From contig JAAMXP010001754.1 in the NCBI GenBank assembly GCA_019693395.1, positions 21,776 to 43,510 on the forward strand: 21,735 bases of DNA, read 5' to 3'. This document shows positions 9,416-18,436 of the stretch, one piece after another. The notes under the pieces were generated by a model. The model was given only the letters and a program-made list of their open reading frames with translations. It ran no database searches and had not been told where the DNA came from. The translations under genes and the position numbers were made by a program. The stretch comes from Ettlia oleoabundans. Lineage: Eukaryota; Chlorophyta; Chlorophyceae; Chlamydomonadales. Positions within the stretch are counted from its first letter, which is position 1; every line of letters begins with the position of its first letter.

Positions 9416-12400
9416 TCAGGCAGCTGCAAGCTTCTTCACCACGCCAGCAAAGTAGGTGCCCTACACGTCGTGGGGCCAGGCAGAGATCATGATCAGGGCA
9501 TATGGCATACGATATGAAACTCCACGAAAGTCTGCACTATGCCCCCAAACTGGCCACTTACAACCCTCAATGCAGGCAGCTGTTGACATCATTGCCAGCG
9601 GCAACTGGAGGTGACAGGATGCTGGAAAAATGACAGCTTGCTGCCTAGCCCCGGGTTTGCCTTACAGCGATCTAACCCTCCTCTGCACCACACTTCCCAC
9701 CACCTGCCACCATGGGCCACCTGGTGCTTTGCATATTTCAGCTCGATCTCACTGATCTGCCGCTCGTTGGTGGCGCCAGCAAAGGTGGCTGCCCCCCAGG
9801 GGGACCCCGCCTTAATTTCTTCCAGGTTGAACATATCAGGACCCAGCGAGTAGCCTACAGATGGAGGGAATATATGGTGGGAAACAGGGCATGCAGGTGC
9901 AACTTACTACGAGCCAACGGGTAAGCACAACGATGAAGGTGAAGGGAAAGGCAGACATAACTGGCAAAGACAGCCTGCGATTGGCCTCTGCCTTCAGGCA
10001 TAGGAAGGGATGTAGGCAAGTTGCCTCAAAATTAGGAGATATAACACACTGACGGGAGCAAAGTGCGGGGAAGGGGCATCAGGCAGTATTCTGTTGCTGC
10101 TGGAGTGCGAGATGTGCCAGGATCTGCTCAGCAGGATCTGCATCAAGCCGCAACTACCATACTCCATGATGCCCCCCGCCTTGCCCCCCTCGCGCACACC
10201 TTGTTGCGCGCGCCCCCCCACCCCCCACCCCCCACCCACACCCACCCACCCACCGACCCACCGCCTGCGCAACCACTACCACCACCCACCCAACCTCCCA
10301 CTTACCCACTCGCAAACAGCCAACCCCCGCTCGCCTCCCACAACCTCCCACCACGTACCCTCCCAAGTGCATGCAAGGGCCGGTGCATTCGCAAGTTTCA
10401 TACAAGTGAAGTAGCTGCTAAGGCCTGGTTGGGCATTGGTTTTGTGATGGAGGAGTTGCCTGAGCAGGCAGGTGTTGTTTGACAGCACGGGCTGGAGGCA
10501 GACAAGCAAGCAAGGAAGAGTGCTGCAGAAGGGAGGTGGGAGCCAGAAGCAAAAACGAGGAGATGACCAGAGACGTAGTGACGTGCGAGAGACCTGTTGC
10601 TCGTCACACTTGGAATGCTCTTGTCTCCTGAACAGCTATATTTTTCCCAGATCTTGGAGCAGTGGGCTAACTCCCACAGCACCACACAGATTGGAGGTGC
10701 TTGCAACATACCTGGTGGGACAAAAATCATGCCGTGGTGTGTGAACTGCGTGACTGCAGTCAGGATGGTGGTCTCGATGCCTCCTCCCTGGGTGCTCACT
10801 GCATGTGCCGCCAGTAGTGGTAAAAAGCCGCTTGTGGATGGGCTCAATCTACTCAAAAACGGGGCCAGACCTGGATACGCGGCCTGCCAGGCTTGTGCCA
10901 GGTGCAACAAGGATGCAACTGCGGAAGAAGCATCCTGCTGCCCCAGAGTGACCCCAAAGGTCTGCTTGTCTTGTCGATCGATTAGGCGATGTTGCAATGC
11001 TAAGCGAAGCACCAATCGCAGCAAGTATTGCAAGGCCGAAGCATACCACAGCCCATGCAGCGCAGCAGCACCCGCCTGAGGTGAAGGCGGCAGCGGGCTT
11101 GCCCACAAGCGATCCCTTGGCCCACAGCCCGCCGGTGGCATCGAACAAAGCTTTCATCTGCACACTCGCAGTGCGTCACCACAATGTCACAGCTGTGTTC
11201 AGCTGATTCCCGCTGGAGCACGCAGCTGGCTGCACACTACGGCCCGTTGGACCTACTGCTGCTGCATGCCGCTGCCTGCTGCCGGCTGCCACCCAGCACG
11301 GCAGTTGCACCCACTATGGTGCTTTCCAGCTGGTGTCTGGCCCTTACCAGCACGCAGGCATGCTGACATGCAAGTTTTAAAAGGAATTGCAGCAGCAGGA
11401 AACCCACAACAGCAGGGAGGGCGGCATGGCTTGCCTGGGAGGGCATCATGCCGAAGCTGCAAGGCGGAGATTTTGTTCCCGTGGCATATTGCCAGCCGCC
11501 ATGAGAGCAAATATTGCGGGAGACAGCAAGGGCTCAGAGCAGCATTTGCATTCACCAGTGCCTCTTGTTGTGGGCATCTGCGCATAGCAAGCGTTCCCCA
11601 TGCAGCCAACGCACCCCCCCCCCCCCCCATGCTGCGAACACCCATGCATGCTGCAACTACCTGCACCGCACCGGGTTGGGAATCCTGCAGGTAGATGGAG
11701 AAGGCAACAGCATCAGCCGCGCTATCCTTACAATGCGCGCCAATGAGGAGAGTCCAATTCTCCCAACCCTGTATCCCCTTGATCAGTCTTCCTCCTTTTT
11801 ACGCAGGACACCTGCCTCCTAAACCAACATGAGACCAACAAAGACAAACAGCCTCCTGCATCCTTGACTGCCCGGACCTTCCCTGCTCCCCCCTCCCCTC
11901 AGGATGCAAACCCGCACCATCGGTATCAAAAGGAAGCACCACCCCTCACCGAAGATCAGTCCATCAAAGTCTGGCAGCTCCTCAGGGCTGATGATGGGGT
12001 CATCGGATTTGGGGGGCGCCTTGATCTTTTCCAGGATCTCAGGGGGAAGAGTCTCTTTCACCTGTTGACCATTGAACAGTGAGTGCAGGAGCGCAGCAAT
12101 GAGGACCAGGTTTGTGACAATATCACGAATTGAAGGGGCATCGGAGCAGCGTCCCTACCACCTGACGAAAAGTGAGTGCAACAACCGAAACAGATGGAGT
12201 AGCAGGTTGTCATGAAGAGCGAGGATGCATCTGCCATAATAGAAGAGTGGTGGGCTTCAGATGGAGGAGGCGGATCTGGTCCGGCAGCAATGCCCAGGTA
12301 TTGGATTCATAGCAACCATGCCTTACCCAAAATTTGCAGCGGCTGTGCCTTGCAGGACCGCTGACAAGCTTTCACCCGGGCCATGCTGCCGCTAGCTGAG

Positions 12401-12815
12401 TCGGAGTTGGCAGTACAGTCGGCTGGATCAAGGCGACCTACCAGTTGTGGCAAGCTGCTGCTGCCCATAAAGCACCTGGTACATCACTCCCTCACAGCCC
12501 TCCACAGAGTTGATGCCATCCATAACTTGCTGCAGGTATCAACCAGGCAAACAAGCCAAAGCACGTTTGAGAAGCACTCTGCAGCAGCAATCGCGCCGCA
12601 ACCTGCGGCGCAATGCGGGCGAGCCGCTCAGCAGCGGCATGTGGGGCCAGCAGGCTGCCTCGGACGGCGCATGCAACCTCCCATGAGCCAAAGGAAGTGA
12701 TAAAAAGGGAAACGGGGCACCACCGCCAGCAATCTGGCAGATTTCGCGCCTGGGCGAGTTTGCGGACATGCCCATAGACGCTGTAATAAACTATTCCAAT
12801 GCGAACGGGAGCCAT
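9416..12815 (-). CDS. Flavodoxin-like NAD(P)H:quinone oxidoreductase, WrbA/FQR family (FQR-1)
   Basis: Members of this family bind FMN and reduce quinones by two electrons using NAD(P)H, avoiding semiquinones. Exons: 12815-12750, 12529-12476, 12061-11950, 11684-11672, 11456-11435, 11157-11076, 10798-10712, 9854-9721, 9460-9416; all join in phase to 204 aa, the usual WrbA length. Visible motifs: FMN-phosphate loop YSVYGHV (about 12-18), VKETLPPEIL, GFPTRFGMM (about 78-86, FMN isoalloxazine loop), DATGGLW, TQGGG, FTHHGMIFVPPGYSLG, GSPWGAATFAG and a C-terminus YFAGVVKKLAAA. The loop that in WrbA reads DGSRQPS is NERQIS here, so this copy is the more divergent of the two. There is no targeting sequence, so it is probably cytosolic. 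The start ATG lies within CTATAAAATGG. Two or three introns seem to use GC donors. Its tandem partner FQR-2 lies immediately upstream on the same strand. Confidence 0.92.
10213..10262 (-). repeat. G-quadruplex-prone tract in FQR-1 intron 7
   Basis: The plus strand reads as C3-C7 runs separated by single A or ACA. The transcribed-sense minus strand therefore carries many GGG runs with one-base loops (GGGTGGGTGGG type), the strongest class of predicted G-quadruplex. C-rich sequence continues more loosely to about 10370. It lies inside the 857-base intron 9855-10711. Confidence 0.75.
11429..11434 (-). other. GC donor of FQR-1 intron 5 (CAG|GCAAGC)
   Basis: The short exon 5 (22 nt) ends FGMMPSQ and the next starts MKALFDATGGLW. 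The join aligns without gaps to FQR-2 [19 protein letters not shown], where there is no intron. A GT donor 27 bases on (GTT|GTGGGT) would keep frame but insert nine residues. Confidence 0.8.
11614..11628 (+). repeat. Homopolymer C15 in FQR-1 intron 4
   Basis: Fifteen consecutive C on the plus strand give a G15 run in the FQR-1 pre-mRNA, about 45 bases after the microexon donor. Such runs are prone to length error in assembly. Confidence 0.9.
11672..11684 (-). other. 13-nt microexon of FQR-1
   Basis: GATTCCCAACCCG is flanked by CCTGCAG| and |GTGCGG. It takes one base (G) from exon 3 and gives two bases to exon 5 to spell G-F-P-T-R before FG. Without it the join between exon 3 and exon 5 is out of frame and the FMN loop is lost. 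Confidence 0.88.
12744..12749 (-). other. GC donor of FQR-1 intron 1 (CAG|GCGCGA)
   Basis: Exon 1 ends YGHVRKLAQ and exon 2 starts QVMDGINSVEG. The join is the same length as the uninterrupted FQR-2 segment [20 protein letters not shown]. No GT gives an in-phase join nearby. Confidence 0.8.
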
Positions 12816-13481
12816 TTTATAGTGAGAGGTTGCACGTTTGCGCACTGACGGGTGTGAATGGACAGGCCCCACCCGTTGGAGCACCAAGCCACCATGCTGA
12901 CGTGGCTGGAAAGCAGCCTGGGGCGCCAGCTTGGCACCAGCCCAGCCACGATCTTGGAAGGCCCCCAAACATCCAAACACATGGAAGAAACGCTGGGACA
13001 GTTTACATAACGTTGCAGGTTGGTAGGCGGGCAACTGTCGCCAATGCTAACAAGTCCGGGGAGGCAAGCAGGCACTGGGCTCGCCGTGCATGCGAATGCG
13101 GAACTTATGCTGCCTGCCATTGTGCTGTGCGGCTTGACTCACATGTTGGTCGGATACACGCATACGAACAGCAGTGATAAAAAAACATGGGTGGACTGGG
13201 GCAATTGCAAAGTTGGGGGGTATTAAGGTTGAGGAGAGCGTTATATCATAGGAACGTGTGTCACAGGCAGCGCAAGTGGGCCCTCCAAAGGGCTCGCCGC
13301 ACTACTTTTGAAAGCGAAAGCAAGGCTGAATTGCAAAAACAGCAGCTGCATTCTCCAGGGTAGGCACCGCACGCGCATGTGCTTGTGGATAAAGCAGGCG
13401 CAAGGTCCGGGCCGGTATAAGCTCAAAGTAGGTAGCGCCTGCGGAAGTGCTTAAGCAGCCGCAAGATCTCCGAATTGAGGC
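12816..13481. other. Intergenic region between tandem FQR-2 (3' end) and FQR-1 (5' end)
   Basis: These 666 bases must hold the FQR-2 3' UTR and the FQR-1 promoter. A minus-strand TGTAA (TTACA at 13003-13007) is the nearest candidate polyadenylation signal for FQR-2, about 475 bases past its stop. No supported gene lies here. Confidence 0.55.
13003..13007 (-). terminator. Candidate FQR-2 polyadenylation signal (TGTAA)
   Basis: The minus strand reads TTATGTAAACTG. It is the first TGTAA found downstream of the FQR-2 stop, so it would imply a long 3' UTR. Position and motif are the only support. Confidence 0.35.
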
Positions 13482-16368
13482 CTACTTGGCCAGCTTGGCT
13501 GCCACTCCCGCAAAGTACTTGCCCTGCACAACGCAGCCAGCGAGCAAAGCACAAGGGTTTCATGGGGTCGTTCAAGGTGGGCTGGCAGGCAGCAAAAGGG
13601 GCACCACTGGCGGTTGCGCGTGCCCAATTGCAAGCACATACGAACAATTGAAACACGCTATACCTTTCAGCCACGCACCCACCCCTCATCAAACCAATGA
13701 TTCTGAAAATGATACCAGCATTTTTGACCGTTTATCGAGTCAGAAGAACACGCACCTGGTATGTTGCGTAGTCAAGTTCCAGCTGAGAAGGCTGGCGGCT
13801 GCCGTCAGGGCCAGCAATGGTGGAGGCACCATACGCGGTGCCGCCCCGCACGGTCTCCACATCGAACATCTGGGCGCCTGCAGGCAGAAGGGGGGCGGAC
13901 AGAGGGTCAGTTGTCGCTCTCTAATGGCATGGAGGGAAGCAGAAAGAGGACTGGCTGTCGCTTTTCTTGAAGGTGCAGATCCGGCGCCTCATAACCGAAT
14001 CGCGGCTGCGGTGGCTGCGGGCATGCAATGGCCGCTTTGTGAGCGGCACCACCACCACCGGTAGACACACCCCGGCTGCTTTTGGCCGAGCCAGGCGGGC
14101 CACAGCGATAGTGCGGCAGATTGCAACAGGGGCATCCACAAGATGCAGCACCCTTGCATAGTCAAATGGGACCATGAGTCACGGCTGCTGCACTCACCAA
14201 AGCTATATCCAGTCGGCACGAAGATCATGCCTGCATGTCAAGAACAGCCAGAAAGAGAGAAGAGGGGTCAGGCGTGGGAACCAATTGGGAAAATCACAAG
14301 GCATTTGAACAGGAATGGACCAAGGGCTGGGGGCCGGCCCCCGCTCCCTGGCAAGCATGGCACGTCCCACTCTCTCTTCGGTAAAATGGCAGTTTTCAAT
14401 CCTACCCATCACAAGAAAGGCAGCAGTGATGCATGGATCCGCACAGCGCAAGCCTTATAGAAACGGGTAATCACAAGCTGAAAGCTTTGCATAGGCAAGG
14501 ACGGCGAGGGGTTTGACGGCTAGACAAGCACAGCACAGCGCAGCACAGCACAGCAAGGAAGCCCACCAGCCCAGCCACCTGCCTGCCCGGCCACCCACCC
14601 ACCGTGGTGCGCCAGCTGAGTGATTGCTGTGAGGACAGTGGTCTCTGAGCCGCCGCCCTGGGTGGCCACGCTTGTGAAAATGCCGGCTGGCTTGCCAACC
14701 AGAGCACCCGACTGCCACAGGCCGCCGGTGGAGTCGATGAAGGCCTTGAACTGGGCGGGCATCATGCCAAAGCTGCAAGGGGTGGGGCGGGTGGGTGGGT
14801 GGGTGGGTACATAGTTATCGTTTTAAGGCCCACTGTATTGCGTGCTCCACCCTCAACGGCACATGAATGTATGGCACAGACTGCAAGCAGTCTTTCAGTA
14901 CACACAGTTGTAAATCATGAACTCACCGGGTGGGGAAGCCTGAAGGTTGGTGGGGATGACGCAGATGGGGAGGAAAGCAGGGGGCATGGGCGCGGGGGTC
15001 AGTTGGTAGGTGTTGGAAAGACGAGGGAGACTGTGTGCGGGACCTGCTGCGTGCAACAGCGCACAAGTGCAGGCCACCAGCACCAAAGACTTTGGCTGCC
15101 AGCTTGATTCACTCCGCCTAGCCCACCACCCAAGGAGCGGAGCCATGGCGAGCAAGAGCCGCCATGCCCCACTGCTTGTCCCATCTGAAAAGCCCCAATA
15201 AACCTTGCTGCAATTGACACGCGTCACTCACCAAACCCTCCATGTAACCACTGAGGTGCGTGCATTACTGGTGTAGGCTTGCACATACTCACTCACCCAG
15301 CAGGAAGCCGTCGTACTCGGTCAACTGGGCGGAGGTGATGACGGGGTAGTCGGCCTTGGGGGGCGCGTGCATCTTTGCCAGCACCTCCTCTGGCAAGGTC
15401 TCGGCCACCTGAAATGAGGGGAGACACATACCTAAACAGCCTGACTGGCTCTGCATTATTTCAGTGCTGCGAGAAGTTGCAAGCGCAGGGCAGACAATAC
15501 CGCTTGCGCTAGCGATAAGCTGGGGGGTCGCAAGGGGGGCCTGCAGCCCCCCCTTGGCTCCCTCCTCCCAGCCCGGCTGTATCAGCTTATCATACAGAGA
15601 TGAATATGTTTGAAGTGGGCCATTTGGGGGTGGTTGAGGTGGTGCATTGTCACCTTCCTCCGGCCAGACTAGCGCTAGACTACCGGAGATACAGTGTGCT
15701 GCCGATATAGTGTCACACACACACATTATCATTGCGAATTGAGACTGATGGAAATGAGCAAGGAAGGGATGTCTTGAAGGGCTAGAACGTTTGCAGTCCT
15801 TCGAAATACAATGTGCCGCCGCCAGCAGCAGCAGGCCCTTGAGTGATGCCCTACCTGGAAGATTGTGGCCTCAGCACCCTCCACAGAGTCAACACCCTCC
15901 TTCATCTTCTCAGCCAGCGCCTTCACGTGGCCATAGGCTGCAGGGTACGAGCGCAGAGCAGGCATGGAAACAGCTTAAGAGGCGGCACAAACACAGCTGG
16001 GGGACCCCTCTGGAAGGCGGGCGGTGGCGGCGGGAAGTCAGCGCTCCTTGCGCAATTAGCGATCATGTGCCGCGGGGTGGATCTAACATGCGAGCTCCCA
16101 CTCGATCAGATACGGATACACACGCACGCTCCAACTGGTGGCCGACTTGCACTGCTTGTCAAGTGAACGTGCTCGCTACCGACCGGACCATAAACTCACT
16201 GCTGTAGAAGATCACGGCGATTCTGACCATTTTGTTGCCGTTCTTGGCTGCAGGTGGAGTGGTGGTGGCGGGGGCAGCAGCGGGGGCAGGGGCGACAGGG
16301 GCAGGGGGTGCGGGTGCGGCTGCTTGTGCTTGTTCGGCGCTGAAGCAGTTGCCGGCTCCTTTGCCCAT
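13482..16368 (-). CDS. Flavodoxin-like NAD(P)H:quinone oxidoreductase with N-terminal anchor-like extension (FQR-2)
   Basis: Same family and reaction as FQR-1. Exons: 16368-16200, 15937-15855, 15408-15297, 14939-14927, 14772-14603, 14230-14198, 13877-13756, 13523-13482; phases join to 247 aa. The first 46 residues are an extension, [13 protein letters not shown] followed by an Ala/Pro-rich linker. Gly2 and Cys8 suggest N-myristoylation and palmitoylation, as in plant FQR-like proteins starting MGKGGGC; this is inference. The core starts at [15 protein letters not shown] (FMN-phosphate loop), then [19 protein letters not shown] (122-130), [74 protein letters not shown] and [11 protein letters not shown]. 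Every family motif is intact. All seven introns are GT-AG. In Chlamydomonas a flavodoxin of this type (AGG3) is flagellar, so a ciliary or membrane role is possible. An upstream in-frame TTG at 16395 is not a credible start. Confidence 0.94.
14784..14810 (+). repeat. GGGT repeats in FQR-2 intron 4
   Basis: GGGGCGGGTGGGTGGG-type repeats on the plus strand. In the FQR-2 transcript they read as (CCCA)n. They make up part of the pyrimidine-rich tract before the acceptor at 14773, the one that follows the microexon. Confidence 0.7.
14927..14939 (-). other. 13-nt microexon of FQR-2
   Basis: GCTTCCCCACCCG is flanked by CCTTCAG| and |GTGAGT. It encodes G-F-P-T-R across split codons (phase 1 in, phase 2 out), at exactly the same position and length as in FQR-1. 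Confidence 0.92.
15531..15556. repeat. GC-rich hairpin in FQR-2 intron 2
   Basis: CAAGGGGGGC and GCCCCCCCTTG form an inverted repeat of about 10 bp around a loop of about five bases (CTGCA), with one extra C on the right arm. Its function, if any, is unknown. Confidence 0.65.
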
Positions 16369-17052
16369 GGGTCTGTAAGGAATGAATGATTGCAAGTCTT
16401 GTCAGACTGCTCATTTAAGTACCGGCCGGGCTCACCTAAGCTCGACTGGCGATGAGTGACTATAGATGTAGGATCACCGGCTGCAATTCGCTTACAAATA
16501 TAATTTGCATGCTGGATCTTCACGCGAAATGCCCGCGATCACCTGCATTGGCCATACATGAGTGCCGCCGCCCGCTGCCAACTAGCGAGGGCGGTAGCAG
16601 CAAGCTAGCATTGCTGAACAACTGGGAGTGATCAACGACGACCACCGTTTACAACGACACCTCGTTCATTCAGTTTAGTGAGTGAGGTGCCTTAAAGAGT
16701 GTTTCTACGATCAACATGCAACTCTTAAATGATTGCCTCGCACCAACTCGCTGTTGCATATACTCTCGACAGGCATCCTGGCAGATCCATTGCTGATCAT
16801 GAAAAGCATAACGACACAATGAGCTGCTTACATGTGACTGGATGTGATGAGAGGAGCAGCAGCTGCCCTGCCAGGCAGCAAGCCAGAGAGCAACTGAGCA
16901 GTTCAAGAATCGATTCATGAGGCATCATGCCCAAGCAATTCATATGCAACTTTCAGTATATTGTTGTGTATAGGCTGCAGTTCCCAATGCTTACGACAAT
17001 TGTCAAAATGCAGCATGCTGTTGCTGATAGACCGCGATGCCAGTTCACACAC
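16369..17052. other. Intergenic region: taspase 3' end and FQR-2 promoter
   Basis: These 684 bases lie between the taspase stop and the FQR-2 ATG, both on the minus strand. TTACA at 16828-16832 and 16649-16653 (TGTAA on the minus strand) are candidate taspase polyadenylation signals. An AT-rich ATTATATTT on the minus strand near 16497-16505, about 130 bases before the FQR-2 ATG, could be a TATA-like element. No supported ORF was found. Confidence 0.5.
16828..16832 (-). terminator. Candidate taspase polyadenylation signal (TGTAA)
   Basis: The minus strand reads ACATGTAAGC about 220 bases after the taspase stop. A second copy lies at 16649-16653. Confidence 0.45.
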
Positions 17053-18393
17053 TCAATCATTGGCCGTGCTATGCTCATGCAAAACCATGGTCACAGGCAG
17101 ATCCAGGGACAGGCCGTGCATGTAGGTCTGCACAGCAGCAGCGGCGCCGCCGCCACACCCCGGCTGACGACGCAGCACAAACACAGCGGGCGTCGGCGGC
17201 TTGCCCCCGCCGCCGCCGCCACCACCGCCTTTGTCGACAGGCGGGAGGGTCATGTGGCCAAAGGCCATGCTGTGTGCGGTATATGCCACCGCCACCTCCA
17301 CAACATACCGCCCATGCAGCTTCTTTCGCTGCTCCTGCTGCTGCTCCTCCGCTTGCTGCTCACACTGCTGCCCCCACCCCGCCTCCTGACCTGCCAGTTG
17401 CTTCCCGCTGCTGCCGCCTCCTTGTGGCGGCTGCCGGCAGGCAGGCCTGGTCCGCTCTTGACTGCCGCCAGCGTCAGTGCCCGCATCGTTCCCGCTGGTG
17501 CGGCCGTGGCCCCCGTCGTGCCTTTCTGCTTCCGGAAGCAGCGGCTGGGCCCGGAGGCAAAGCAGGCCGCAGTCGTGGGGAGTGGGGCCCCTCAGAATGG
17601 TGCGCTGCAGCAGCTGAGCCGCCACATCAGCAAGCGCCACATCAGCACCTGCTGAGTCAGCTTCTGGGGAGAGCGCCACGTCAGCAACTCCCTCAGCTGC
17701 TTCGGCTGTACTACCTGCTAACCCGCCCGACTCCGCTGCTAATCCATCAGGTTCTGAAGGTACTTCACCACCGTCGGCCCCATCCCGAGCTTCAGCTGCA
17801 GCAAATTCTGCTTCAGTGTATGCTGCCGCTGCACCTGCATTGCCTTCCGATGGCGATGCCGCCGCCAACGGCAATGCGGGCACAGCGGCGGCTGCTGCCA
17901 GGCAACACTCCCGTGCCAGCAAGTGGCGCATCACGTGCTCCCCGACACCCGTCACGCTGCAGGCTACGACCACAGGCCGCACCCCCTGCTGCTGCTGCTC
18001 CTGCTGCTGATGGTGCTGCTGCTGATGGTGGTAGCGAGGATCCTGCCGTGGCTGCTGCTGCCGCTTATGGTGGTGATAAATCTGCGATGGCGGCTGAAGC
18101 TGCGTTTCACGAAAACCCGGCCGCTTCTGCCCCGCCCGCTGCTGCCACTGCTGCTGATAGCAATGCTGCCGCTCCTCCTCCCGCGTTACCCTCTCAGCCC
18201 AGCAGCCGGCGCCGTAACAAGCCGCCTCACCCACCCGTCCCTCCGTCTTCAACACAATGCCGCCGCTGCTCACCCCTGCTGCTATGCTGCCAGCTGGTGT
18301 CAGCACCACACAGCCCACAGTGTCATATAAGCCCCCTCCTCCATCTTCCTCCAACGCCCCTAGCATCTGCTCCTGCTGCAGGGACTGCTCCTG

Positions 18394-18436
<43 letters not shown>

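Noticed and set aside
9994..10509. Pro/Thr- and Gly/Val-rich frames on both strands
   Set aside because: They are produced by the C/G-rich simple repeats of FQR-1 intron 7.
10398..11141. Minus-strand 247-codon open frame in the FQR-1 region
   Set aside because: It contains FQR-1 exon 7 (STQGGGIETTILTAV) in frame but otherwise reads through introns; the spliced model explains the conserved parts better.
16670..16918. Minus-strand 82-codon frame in the taspase-FQR-2 intergenic region
   Set aside because: No homology is recognised, there is no splice or codon-bias support, and it overlaps the expected taspase 3' UTR and its candidate TGTAA signals.
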